This document shows, in pieces, positions 18,473 to 27,138 of a stretch of DNA of 64,000 nucleotides. Made by a program: the position numbers and the translations under genes. Origin of the DNA: an uncultured Lachnospiraceae bacterium (GTDB lineage: Bacteria > Bacillota > Clostridia > Lachnospirales > Lachnospiraceae); contig CAKRJP010000010.1 in the NCBI GenBank assembly GCA_934351835.1, positions 1 through 64,000 of the forward strand, read 5' to 3'. Below the pieces are notes generated by a model. That model made no database searches. It was not told the DNA's origin and worked only from the letters and a program-made list of their open reading frames with translations. Every line of letters starts with the position of its first letter. Position 1 is the stretch's first letter.

Positions 18473-18514
18473 AATTCCCATATTTGCTTCTATTTTTTCA
18501 AAATATTCCAGTTC

Positions 18515-19666
18515 TTATAACATCTCAAGGAATGCTGTAATTCTGGTATTTAACTGTCCGATATCTGCCTGTGAGTAATCAGTCTCTACGTTGATATACG
18601 GAATACCTTTCTTTTCGTTGACAAATTTCTGGATGGCTTTTGTCTCCACATTGTATGTATGACAGGCCTGAAGCGTCATCTCTACCACTCCGTCAACTTT
18701 GTATTCATCGATCAGCCTGTCTAAGAGATCAATACGATTTGGATTCGGTGTCATTACAGAACAGCCGATATTCAGATATCTTCTTGCAATTGCTTCGTAG
18801 ACATCTGGATTTTCTTCATCGATCATTTTGTCGATGGATTTTGCGCCACCACAGTTTTCATATGTTACTACAACTCCGCCGTTATCTTCAACTGCACGGA
18901 TAACTTTCTCTGTGACACCTCCAATCGGGCATCCTGTGATCAGAATTCTTGGTTTCTTCTCAAGCATATTGCCCTCGGCATATTCTTTCTCAATCTTCTC
19001 AGTCAGAGTTTCTACTTCTCCAATGATTGCTTTTCTATCAAACTTAAAAGTACTTCCATATAATACATGGAACAGTTCCTGACCCGTAATCGGTGCCGGA
19101 TCGTGCTTCATAACTTCATACAGGCCTTTTAATGACTGTCTTACCCGATTATTTAATTTGACCGCTTCGCGGACCTGCTGCTCTGTGATCGTTACATCAA
19201 ATTTCTTCTCCAGATATTCCTTGAAACGGATGATTTCACCTTTCCAAAGCTGCAACGCTGCCTCACTCTGTGTATTTGGCAGTTCCATTACGAATACATC
19301 TTTAAACTCGCCCATATACTCATACATCTTCTTCTTTCCATCGCAGGTTGTCTCTCCCACAACAACATCTGAAAAATGGAAGAATGGACATTTATCACTC
19401 TTTGCGAATCCGTAGCTTGATTTGATCAATGGACATAAATTCTTTGGAAGATCCTTCTCCGCCTCTGCAATGGTCTCATCTGATGTAGAACATAAACTTA
19501 CGGTAGCTGCCCCCATCGCCATAGCAATCTCCTGCGGAAAATATGTACAGTAAGATCCGATGACCGGAACCCCCTGATCTTTAAATTTCTTAACTGCCAG
19601 GAATGAATTCTTGCGCTGTTCTGCAAACTCTTCGAACACCTCTGGCAAATCTTTTACTAACTCCAT
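18515..19666 (-). CDS. double-cubane-cluster anaerobic reductase (2-hydroxyacyl-CoA dehydratase D family)
   Basis: 383 residues of the HgdB/FldC/BzdN-like family in a stand-alone form. Conserved cysteines occur in GSYCTYFPQE, KNLCPLIKSSYGF, KCPFFHFSD, ETTCDGKKKMYE, TGCPIGG, YENCGG and TLQACHTYNVE. This matches the double-cubane cluster protein group, in which one [8Fe-9S] cluster reduces small substrates at very low potential with an ATP-driven activator. No such activator (HgdC-type) lies next to it. I chose the ATG at 19666 with AGGAGG before it. The physiological substrate is unknown. Confidence 0.85.
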   Translation of the reverse strand: MELVKDLPEVFEEFAEQRKNSFLAVKKFKDQGVPVIGSYCTYFPQEIAMAMGAATVSLCSTSDETIAEAEKDLPKNLCPLIKSSYGFAKSDKCPFFHFSDVVVGETTCDGKKKMYEYMGEFKDVFVMELPNTQSEAALQLWKGEIIRFKEYLEKKFDVTITEQQVREAVKLNNRVRQSLKGLYEVMKHDPAPITGQELFHVLYGSTFKFDRKAIIGEVETLTEKIEKEYAEGNMLEKKPRILITGCPIGGVTEKVIRAVEDNGGVVVTYENCGGAKSIDKMIDEENPDVYEAIARRYLNIGCSVMTPNPNRIDLLDRLIDEYKVDGVVEMTLQACHTYNVETKAIQKFVNEKKGIPYINVETDYSQADIGQLNTRITAFLEML

Positions 19667-19767
19667 GCTAGTATCCTCCTTTTTCCTCACTATTACTATC
19701 ATAACATGTCAGCACCCATAATACGCATTCGTTTTTCTGATAAATCTCTGTTATTTATATGTATCAT

Positions 19768-20910
19768 CTATATATTTTCTCTGTTAATGCCTGCATAACG
19801 GGTATATACCTCGAATGCCGATGGTATAGAATATGCTTTTTCAATTTCGTTTGGATGGATAAATAAGAACTGTTCTTCGTTTGTCTTTTCCAGTTCATCT
19901 ACGATTATTTCATATCCGGTCATGTGCCACTCGATGTGACTAAAAATGTGCTTTGCGGTATCCAGTTTCTTTATTCTGACCGGCATCAGACCAATCTCTT
20001 TGCAGTATGCTGTAACTTCTTTAGTATCCAATTCCCCCAGAAGATTCGGAAATTCATAGAGTCCCGCAAGCAATCCCCTGACCGGCCGCTTTCGGATTGC
20101 CAGTTTATCGTTATCTTTAAACAGCAGTACCGTTCGTTCTTCAATCTTTCTTGCCTTTGCTTTACTCTTTACCGGAATCACATCTATAAGATCTCTTTTC
20201 CTTGCTTCACACAGATGTGCCACCGGACATTCTGTACACTTTGGTTCTCCGTTTGGCACACAGACAATCGCTCCTAATTCAATCAAACCCTGATTAAAAT
20301 CACTTGCTGCATCCTTCGGAATCACATCTTCCAGTATTTTTTCAATATGCGTGCGTACCTTTTGTTTCATGATATCTTCTTCATTTGCGGTAAGTCTTGT
20401 AATCACCCTGAGAACATTACCATCTACAGCCGGTTTTGGGATCCCATAAGCAAATGCACTGATTGCTCCGGCGGTATAATTTCCAATTCCTTTTAACTCA
20501 AGGATATCCTCATAACGATCCGGGAAAATGCCCTCGTAATCTACCATGATCTGCTGTGCCGCCTTCTTCATATTCCGCACTCGATTATAATACCCCAGAC
20601 CTTCCCACAGCTTTAACAGCTTATCCTCATCTGCCTCTGCCAGGTCTTTCACCGTCGGAAGTTCTTCTAAGAATCTCTTGTAATAGTCTTTCACCGCCTC
20701 CACACGGGTCTGTTGAAGCATAATCTCTGAAACCCATACATGATATGCATCCGGCTGATTCCGCCACGGAAGATCGCGTTTATGTACTCTGTACCACGAA
20801 ACAATATGATCTGGAATCTGTACCAGGATCTGCTTTTCCAGGCTGCTATGTTCCGCATTTCCTATCGCAATTTTTTCCGATTTATTTTTTTTCTTATTTT
20901 TTTCTGCCAT
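19768..20910 (-). CDS. mutY: A/G-specific adenine DNA glycosylase MutY
   Basis: Base-excision repair enzyme that removes adenine mispaired with 8-oxoguanine. It shows LPWRNQPDAYHVWVSEIMLQ, the helix-hairpin-helix LELKGIGNYTAGAISAFAYG, PAVDGNVLRV with the catalytic Asp, and the [4Fe-4S] loop CVPNGEPKCTECPVAHLCEA. The C-terminal ~130 residues form the NUDIX-like domain that recognises 8-oxoG. The ATG at 20910 has GGAG 7 nt upstream. The first ~25 residues are a lysine-rich extension. Length 380. Confidence 0.95.
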   Translation of the reverse strand: MAEKNKKKNKSEKIAIGNAEHSSLEKQILVQIPDHIVSWYRVHKRDLPWRNQPDAYHVWVSEIMLQQTRVEAVKDYYKRFLEELPTVKDLAEADEDKLLKLWEGLGYYNRVRNMKKAAQQIMVDYEGIFPDRYEDILELKGIGNYTAGAISAFAYGIPKPAVDGNVLRVITRLTANEEDIMKQKVRTHIEKILEDVIPKDAASDFNQGLIELGAIVCVPNGEPKCTECPVAHLCEARKRDLIDVIPVKSKAKARKIEERTVLLFKDNDKLAIRKRPVRGLLAGLYEFPNLLGELDTKEVTAYCKEIGLMPVRIKKLDTAKHIFSHIEWHMTGYEIIVDELEKTNEEQFLFIHPNEIEKAYSIPSAFEVYTRYAGINRENI

Positions 20911-20966
20911 TTGTTTTCTCCACATTTTATCTCGGCTTTTAGTTTATCAGCTTTCCTGTATACAAA

Positions 20967-21004
20967 CAAGAGGTGTATCCTTCCAATTTCGGATACACCT
21001 CTTG
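20967..21004 (-). terminator. hairpin after the amino acid ABC operon
   Basis: CAAGAGGTGTATCC and GGATACACCTCTTG form a perfect 14-bp stem with a 10-nt loop, just after the ABC ATPase stop. The T tract on the minus strand is short (TTTG), so it may terminate weakly or protect the 3' end. Confidence 0.65.
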
Positions 21005-21019
21005 AATCTTATCTTTGTT

Positions 21020-21826
21020 TTATAATACTTTTGACAGGAAATCTTTTAATCTTGGATCTTTTGGATGTGCAAAGAATTCCTCCGGTGAGTTTTCTTCTTT
21101 GATCTTTCCTTCATCGATAAAAATCACACGGTTCGCAACTTCTCTGGCAAATCCCATCTCATGTGTTACGACTACCATTGTCATACCTTCTTTGGCGAGA
21201 TCACGCATAAGCTCCAATACCTCGCCTACCATCTCCGGGTCTAATGCTGATGTCGGCTCGTCAAAAAGGATCACATCCGGGTCCATCGCTAATGCACGGA
21301 CGATGGCTATACGCTGTTTCTGACCACCAGATAATGTAGATGGATATACATCTGCCTTATCTTCCAATCCGATACGTCTCAAAAGCCCCATAGCTTTCTC
21401 TTTTTCTTCTGCCTTGATCTGTTCTTTCGTCAATGTAGGAGAAATCTGGTCTGATGTACCTTTTCCTCCAAACAGTTTCTTACGTTTCGCTTTCTTTAAT
21501 TCCTGACATCTTACATGTACAGGTGCTAACATAATGTTCTGAAGTACTGTCTTATTGTTGAACAGATTAAAATGCTGGAATACCATTCCCATATGGCGTC
21601 TGTGAATGTTAATATCCACGCTCATATCTGCGATATCTACACCATTGAAGATAATGCTTCCACCAGTCGGATCTTCCATACAGTTTAAGCATCTTAGAAA
21701 TGTGCTCTTACCAGAACCTGATGGCCCGATAACTGCCACAATATCTCCTTTATTGATGGTGATATCAATTCCCTTAAGGACTTCTACATCCTCGAAACTT
21801 TTCCTGAGATTAATTACGTCTATCAC
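21020..21826 (-). CDS. polar amino acid ABC transporter ATP-binding protein
   Basis: 268-residue GlnQ-type ATPase that powers uptake through the adjacent permease. Walker A is IGPSGSGKSTFLRC, Q-loop VFQHFNLF, signature LSGGQKQR, Walker B VILFDEPTSALD and H-loop VVTHEMGFA. A basic then acidic insert of about 33 residues follows the Q-loop region (after MLAPVHVRCQ), where most relatives (~240-250 residues) have only a short link. The start overlaps the permease end by 17 bp. An intact catalytic set says it is functional. Confidence 0.93.
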   Translation of the reverse strand: MIDVINLRKSFEDVEVLKGIDITINKGDIVAVIGPSGSGKSTFLRCLNCMEDPTGGSIIFNGVDIADMSVDINIHRRHMGMVFQHFNLFNNKTVLQNIMLAPVHVRCQELKKAKRKKLFGGKGTSDQISPTLTKEQIKAEEKEKAMGLLRRIGLEDKADVYPSTLSGGQKQRIAIVRALAMDPDVILFDEPTSALDPEMVGEVLELMRDLAKEGMTMVVVTHEMGFAREVANRVIFIDEGKIKEENSPEEFFAHPKDPRLKDFLSKVL

Positions 21827-22520
21827 TCTTCTTCAGGCTCCTTTCCATCAATTTGATCAATAATGTGATGACCAGCACAAGTGCAATATAGATCAACGCC
21901 ATTACGAGATAAGGAACCATGAACTCATAGCTGTTACTTCCGATATAGTTAAACGCAACATAAAGATCTGATGCCCCTACGAAACTTACAACTGATGTTT
22001 CCTTTATCAATGATATAAATTCATTACCCAGTGTTGGGAGAATATTTTTAACTGCCTGCGGAATCACAATCTTGATCATACTGGTTCCAAAACTAAGTCC
22101 CACAGCACGACCGGCTTCCATCTGTCCGGGATCCACAGATTGAATACCACTTCGCATAATCTCTGATATGTAGGCTCCGCTGTTAAGCCCAAATACCAAC
22201 ATGGCGACTTGTACTCCTGTAATCTTCCAGCCAATGATAGGAAGCAATACATAATAAAACACCAGCAGCTGAACTACCATAGGTGTTCCTCGGAACATGG
22301 CAACATACAGACTACATACACCGTTTAAAATTCTTGGAAGCAATTTATACTTCGGAAGCACCCTGACTGTCGCTATGATCGTACCAATCACAATACCGAT
22401 CACCAGACCGGTCACAGCAATCAGAAGTGTATTCTGCAATCCCTGGACGACTTTTACATAGCCGTTCTGATTTAAAAATATCTCTATAAATTTGTCTACT
22501 TTCTGTCCAAAATTACCCAT
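21810..22520 (-). CDS. polar amino acid ABC transporter permease
   Basis: 236-residue HisM/GlnP-type permease with about five membrane helices. The LLIAVTGLVIGIVIGTIIA segment and the EAA-loop region AVGLSFGTSMIKIVIPQAVK are typical. It should form a homodimer with the adjacent ATPase. It lies between the binding protein (29 bp away) and the ATPase (overlapping), giving a complete importer. Confidence 0.93.
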   Translation of the reverse strand: MGNFGQKVDKFIEIFLNQNGYVKVVQGLQNTLLIAVTGLVIGIVIGTIIATVRVLPKYKLLPRILNGVCSLYVAMFRGTPMVVQLLVFYYVLLPIIGWKITGVQVAMLVFGLNSGAYISEIMRSGIQSVDPGQMEAGRAVGLSFGTSMIKIVIPQAVKNILPTLGNEFISLIKETSVVSFVGASDLYVAFNYIGSNSYEFMVPYLVMALIYIALVLVITLLIKLMERSLKKSDRRN

Positions 22521-22549
22521 TGTTTATCCGTTATCCTATCTAATGCTTC

Positions 22550-23437
22550 TTATTGCATTTCATTAATAGATTCTGTAATCGCTGCTGCCGGAGCTGCATC
22601 GATAATAACATATTTAATGTTACCATTTAACATATCCTGAACTGCTAATGATCCACTCTTGTATGTTACACAAGTTGCCGGAAGTCCATCAAATCCCCAG
22701 TCAGCATCTCCTTCAACATAATACTGGCCTGTTGTTCCGGCCTGTACACCAATAGAATCGTCCTTTGACAGTTTTCCAAGAAGTTCTGCTACATCATCTG
22801 CTGTCTTGCAATCGTCAAATGTTGTATCATCACTAGGAACAATCAGACGCTGTGAAGCTTTGTAGTAAGAATGTGTAAATGTTACATACTCTTCTCTCTC
22901 TTCGTTAATTGTAAGTCCTGCCATAGCAATATCACATTTCTGCTGGCTTACTGACAGACAAACTGCATCAAAGTCCATGTTCTGAATAACCAGTTCTTTT
23001 CCAAGATCATCTGCTAAAAGTTTCGCAATCTCCATATCAATACCATAGTAGCTGTCACCCTTTGTATACTCAAACGGCTCAAATGCTGCATTTGTTGCTA
23101 CTACTAACTGATCTTTGGATGAATCAAGTTCTGCAGATTCTACTGCTTCTGGCTCTCCACCACCGAAATACTTGTCACAGATCTCATCCAGTGTTCCATC
23201 TTCCTGGATTTTGTCTACGAACTCATTTACCTGATCTAAAAGTTCCGGCTGATCCTTATCAACACCGAATGCATATTCCTCATCGGATAAGTCGACGTCG
23301 ATTACCTTTGCTGTTACAGCTCCCGAATCTTTAGATGCTGTACTCTCATCAGATCCTGATTTGCTTCCGCCACATGCCATTAATGATAAACTGCATGCAG
23401 CTACTAATACGAGACTAACTAATTTTTTCATCTTCAT
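22550..23437 (-). CDS. amino acid ABC transporter substrate-binding lipoprotein, apparently circularly permuted
   Basis: 295-residue lipoprotein: signal peptide with lipobox LMAC (Cys ~22), then a Ser/Asp-rich linker. The fold is that of family-3 solute-binding proteins (LVVATNAAFEPFEY at residues ~111-124, IAMAGLTINEEREEYV near 170). The segment that usually ends these proteins (DEEYAFGV..., KIQEDGTLDEICDKYFG) is at residues ~45-92, before the first strand. The usual C-terminus is missing: the protein stops soon after the hinge-returning VIIDAAPAAA. This looks like a circular permutation. It is the first gene of the importer operon, with GGAGGAG before the ATG. Ligand is probably a polar amino acid. 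Confidence 0.88.
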   Translation of the reverse strand: MKMKKLVSLVLVAACSLSLMACGGSKSGSDESTASKDSGAVTAKVIDVDLSDEEYAFGVDKDQPELLDQVNEFVDKIQEDGTLDEICDKYFGGGEPEAVESAELDSSKDQLVVATNAAFEPFEYTKGDSYYGIDMEIAKLLADDLGKELVIQNMDFDAVCLSVSQQKCDIAMAGLTINEEREEYVTFTHSYYKASQRLIVPSDDTTFDDCKTADDVAELLGKLSKDDSIGVQAGTTGQYYVEGDADWGFDGLPATCVTYKSGSLAVQDMLNGNIKYVIIDAAPAAAITESINEMQ

Positions 23438-23504
23438 ACTTTTTCTCCTCCTATTGTATACACATATACATTTCTTCTATTTTAACACTTTAGCGTCAAA
23501 AAAT

Positions 23505-23544
23505 TAAGTGGCTATTTACACAGAATTCTCTGTAAAAAGCCACT
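23505..23544 (-). terminator. intrinsic terminator after uppP
   Basis: On the minus strand, AGTGGCTTTTTACAGA pairs with TCTGTGTAAATAGCCACT (one mismatch), followed by TTAATTTTTTG. It separates uppP from the amino acid importer operon. Confidence 0.85.
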
Positions 23545-23573
23545 CAGCTTTCGTTATATTTTATGCAAAATGC

Positions 23574-24401
23574 CTAACCGACTACCAGTTTTACCAATGA
23601 TACTAAGATAATGATCGCACCTAATACAATTCGATAATAACCAAAGACTTTAAAATCATTCTTCTTAATATAGTTCATCAGGAATTTGATCGCTACAATA
23701 GAAACTCCAAAAGATACTATACATCCCAGCATCAGATATCCAAATTCGCCCAGTGTGAAATGAAATCCAAACTTGATCAGCTTTAATAAACTTGCTCCAA
23801 ACATAACCGGGATTGCAAGGAAGAATGTGAACTCTGCTGCCACTTCTCTTGACACTCCGATTATCAGGGCACCGACGATCGTTGCTCCGGATCTTGATGT
23901 TCCCGGAATCAATGCCAGCATCTGAAAAAATCCAATCCACAAAAGCATCTGCACAGACAATCCCGAAATACTCTTTACTGCAGGTTTCTGTCCTTTGTGC
24001 TTATCTTCTACAACGATAAACAATACACCGTATACGATCAACATAATCGCTACCGGCAGTGGCTTATAGAATAAATCATTCAAAATGTCGTTAAACAACA
24101 AACCAATAATTGCTGCCGGCACAGAAGCAATTGCCACTTTTATCCACATCTGCCAGGTCAACATCTTCTGTCTCTGGGTCTTTGTCGGTGAAAATGGATT
24201 CAACTTATGGAAATACAGTACTACGACCGCCATAATCGCTCCAAGCTGAATCACGACATCAAACATCTCCATAAATGCATCACTGAGTCCCGGTGATAAC
24301 AGGCCGCCTACTAAGATCAAATGTCCTGTACTACTTACCGGAAGCCACTCGGTAATACCTTCTACAATTCCTAAAATAATTACTTTTAATGCATCTAACA
24401 A
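23574..24401 (-). CDS. uppP: undecaprenyl-diphosphatase UppP
   Basis: Membrane phosphatase that recycles undecaprenyl pyrophosphate to the monophosphate carrier used for peptidoglycan. The BacA/UppP motifs are clear: GIVEGITEWLPVSSTGHLIL at the N-terminus and LIPGTSRSGATIVGAL in the middle. Length 275 with about eight membrane segments. The start is a TTG at 24401, with GGAGAGG 9 nt upstream and no better ATG. It follows the HAD gene by 15 bp. Confidence 0.95.
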   Translation of the reverse strand: MLDALKVIILGIVEGITEWLPVSSTGHLILVGGLLSPGLSDAFMEMFDVVIQLGAIMAVVVLYFHKLNPFSPTKTQRQKMLTWQMWIKVAIASVPAAIIGLLFNDILNDLFYKPLPVAIMLIVYGVLFIVVEDKHKGQKPAVKSISGLSVQMLLWIGFFQMLALIPGTSRSGATIVGALIIGVSREVAAEFTFFLAIPVMFGASLLKLIKFGFHFTLGEFGYLMLGCIVSFGVSIVAIKFLMNYIKKNDFKVFGYYRIVLGAIIILVSLVKLVVG

Positions 24402-24416
24402 TTTTACATTCCTCTC

Positions 24417-25247
24417 CTAATCCAATACATACTCTTCTATAAAACGGGCGACTCCCTCTTCGTCATTGGAATATGCAATATAATCAGCAGCGTCTTTGAG
24501 TTCTTTCTCAGCATTCGCCATCGCAACTCCGCTTCCCGCCTTTTCAATCATTGAAAAGTCATTGGAAGCATCCCCAAATGCCATGATCTCCTCTTTTGCA
24601 ATCCCCAGGATCTCTCCCAGTTTTAACAGAGCGTTTCCTTTATTGACACCTCTGGCATTCACCTCCAGGTCTGATTTTAATGAACCGGAGACTTCGATCT
24701 CCGGTATCTCAGACAATCTGCGCTTCATCTCTTCCTTCTGCGCAGGATCTGCCAGTATACAATGGACCTTATCCATTCCATCTGTCTCTTTTTCAAATTT
24801 TTCCCAGATATCTTCTACCGGAAGGCGGGTAGACAAAATATAATCAGCCATCGGTCTGTCTGGCATATAATGGCTGATGTTCTCTAATTCCACAGAGTTT
24901 ACATACCCTGTTCCGTTAAAATATATCTCTTTTAGGGTATCATATTCACAGAATATCTTCAATATATTTCTCGCAATCTCTCTCGGAACCAGATTTTCAT
25001 ATAAGCTCCTGCCCGTTGCCACTTCCACGATTCTTCCGCCATTCGCTGTCACTGCGTATTGAATTCCTTCTATCTGCAGCAATTCTTTTGGAACGCCACT
25101 AATGGGGCGGCCCGTCACCGGCATTACGACGATTCCCTGATTTATCGCCTTTTTTAATGTCTCTTTTGTTCGTTCTGTCAGTACTTTCCCGGATGTTAAA
25201 AGTGTTCCATCCAGATCAAGTCCAATCAGTCTGGTCTTTATTTTCAT
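24417..25247 (-). CDS. Cof-type HAD-IIB family phosphatase
   Basis: 276-residue HAD-superfamily hydrolase. Motif I is LIGLDLDGTLL (nucleophile Asp), motif II VMPVTGRP, the motif III lysine lies in the GVNKGNALLKL region, and motif IV is AFGDASNDFSMIE. The C2B cap places it with the Cof group, which dephosphorylates sugar phosphates, flavin nucleotides or pyridoxal phosphate. The exact substrate cannot be told. The ATG at 25247 follows AAAGGA and begins two residues before the conserved core. It is probably co-transcribed with uppP. Confidence 0.88.
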   Translation of the reverse strand: MKIKTRLIGLDLDGTLLTSGKVLTERTKETLKKAINQGIVVMPVTGRPISGVPKELLQIEGIQYAVTANGGRIVEVATGRSLYENLVPREIARNILKIFCEYDTLKEIYFNGTGYVNSVELENISHYMPDRPMADYILSTRLPVEDIWEKFEKETDGMDKVHCILADPAQKEEMKRRLSEIPEIEVSGSLKSDLEVNARGVNKGNALLKLGEILGIAKEEIMAFGDASNDFSMIEKAGSGVAMANAEKELKDAADYIAYSNDEEGVARFIEEYVLD

Positions 25248-25343
25248 ATGTATAAAAATCCTTTCAAATCTATGCAATATTGTAACAAAATTTTCATGAG
25301 AAAGCAATTTTCAACTTATTCTGTCAGCATAATCCATTGCAAA

Positions 25344-25376
25344 CAAAAAAGGAAGAGCATCGCTGCTCCTCCTTCA
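25344..25376 (-). terminator. intrinsic terminator after the hydrogenase operon
   Basis: On the minus strand, AAGGAGGAGCA and TGCTCTTCCTT form a hairpin followed by TTTTG, 10 bp after the hydrogenase stop. Confidence 0.8.
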
Positions 25377-25386
25377 AAAATGTCTC

Positions 25387-27138
25387 TTAATATTCTGTAT
25401 AGTTTGCTCCGGTTCCCAAATGCTCTGTATGTAATAACATATGTGCTTTGTGAGATTCCGGTTTCTCCATATACTCTTCGTAAAGTTTCTGAACATCCGG
25501 ATTCTCATGTGAAAATCTGATCTTCGCATTCTTATCCAGATAATACAGATTCTTACCACGCTCAAATGCTCTCTCTTCGCCATCGTGAATCGGCTGTCCA
25601 CCGCCTCCTACGCATCCTCCCGGACACGCCATGACTTCTACGAAATCATAGTGTACTTCTCCACTATCAATCTTATCAAGCAGTTTTCTTGCGTTTCCTA
25701 AGCCACTGACAACGGCTGTTCTCACCTTAATATCATCAATTGCAAATTCAGCCTCCTGTACGCCATCATTTTCATTGAATCCCTGGCTTCTGACTGCTGT
25801 AAATGCCTCTACCGGTGGGTTTTCTCCTTTGATCAGATAGTATGCAGAACGAAGTGCTGCTTCCATTACTCCACCTGTAGCGCCGAAGATCACTCCTGCT
25901 CCTGTAGCTTCTCGCATCGGGAGATCACACTCTACATCTTTTAATGTCTTCGGATCAATATGTGCTTCACGTACCATACAAGAGAACTCTCTGGTTGTAA
26001 GTACATTGTCAACGTCATGTCCTGCATATTCACCGACATAAAGTTCCATCTCTCGTTCGCCCTTCTTTGCGATACATGGCATGATAGACAAAGTATAGAT
26101 ATTCTCTGGTTTTACGTCAATCTTCTCTGCAAAGTAAGATTTCATTACTGCACCGAACATCTGCTGTGGTGATTTGGCTGTAGAAAGATATTTTACCAGA
26201 TGTGGATACTGTGTCTTGATAAAACGTACCCAACCCGGACAGCAAGATGTAAACATCGGACGTTCTTTTAATTCACCGCCTGTAAATCTGCGGATAAATT
26301 CCGTTCCTTCTTCCATGATTGTAAGGTCAGCAGTGTAGGTAGTATCAAATACATAGTCCACACCTATTCTCTTTAATGCATCCATGATCTTTCCAATGGT
26401 TGCTTCTTCCGGTGCAAGTCCTAATTCCTCGCCCCATGCTGCTCTTACAGCAGGTGCTACCTGTGCAACTACAATCTTGTTCTCGTCTGCGATTGCATCC
26501 CATACTTCTTCAATGTCATTGCGTCCTCTAAGCGCACCTACCGGACAATGTGTAATACACTGACCACAAAGTGAACAATCAGACGCTTCAATCTTCTTAC
26601 GTCCGGATACCTGAATCGTAGTTCTTGAACCAGTTCCTTCTACATCCCAGATACCAAGTCCCTGAACCTTATCACACACCTGTACACAACGCATACATTT
26701 GATACACTTTGTAGAATCACGGAGTAACGGGAATTTTTTATTCCATGGCTGTCTCTCCAGTTCCTCTGTATATGGGATATCCATAATATTCAGGTCTCTT
26801 GCCAGTGTCTGTAAATTACAGTTACCATTTCTGATACAAGTTGCACACTTACAATCATGTTGTGATAACAATAATTTTACAATTGTCTTTCTATGCTTGC
26901 GGACTTTCGGGCTATTGGTATAGATTACCATCCCTTCTTCCGCAATATTATTACAAGATGTAATCAGTTTTTCTTTGCCTTCTAATTCAACTACACATAC
27001 ACGACAGGCTGCAATCTCGTTAATTCCTTTTAAATAACATAATTTTGGAATACGGATATCATTCTGAGCAGCGGCCTCCATGATGGTAGTATTTTCGTTT
27101 ACAGATATTAATTTGCCATCAATTGTAAGATTTACCAT
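25387..27138 (-). CDS. [FeFe] hydrogenase, NAD(P)H-linked type catalytic subunit
   Basis: 583 residues. The N-terminus has a [2Fe-2S] domain (CYLKG, CRVC), then a His/Cys cluster region (HDCKCATC and a following Cys) and two [4Fe-4S] ferredoxin motifs (CIKCMRCVQVC and CSLCGQCITHCP). The H-cluster domain has all three signatures: TSCCPGW, MPCIAKKGERE and ACPGGCVGGGGQP. It makes or consumes H2 in the cytosol. The start overlaps the stop of the upstream flavoprotein, so electrons very likely come from NAD(P)H through that partner. The tail is a short, His-containing extension. Confidence 0.94.
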   Translation of the reverse strand: MVNLTIDGKLISVNENTTIMEAAAQNDIRIPKLCYLKGINEIAACRVCVVELEGKEKLITSCNNIAEEGMVIYTNSPKVRKHRKTIVKLLLSQHDCKCATCIRNGNCNLQTLARDLNIMDIPYTEELERQPWNKKFPLLRDSTKCIKCMRCVQVCDKVQGLGIWDVEGTGSRTTIQVSGRKKIEASDCSLCGQCITHCPVGALRGRNDIEEVWDAIADENKIVVAQVAPAVRAAWGEELGLAPEEATIGKIMDALKRIGVDYVFDTTYTADLTIMEEGTEFIRRFTGGELKERPMFTSCCPGWVRFIKTQYPHLVKYLSTAKSPQQMFGAVMKSYFAEKIDVKPENIYTLSIMPCIAKKGEREMELYVGEYAGHDVDNVLTTREFSCMVREAHIDPKTLKDVECDLPMREATGAGVIFGATGGVMEAALRSAYYLIKGENPPVEAFTAVRSQGFNENDGVQEAEFAIDDIKVRTAVVSGLGNARKLLDKIDSGEVHYDFVEVMACPGGCVGGGGQPIHDGEERAFERGKNLYYLDKNAKIRFSHENPDVQKLYEEYMEKPESHKAHMLLHTEHLGTGANYTEY

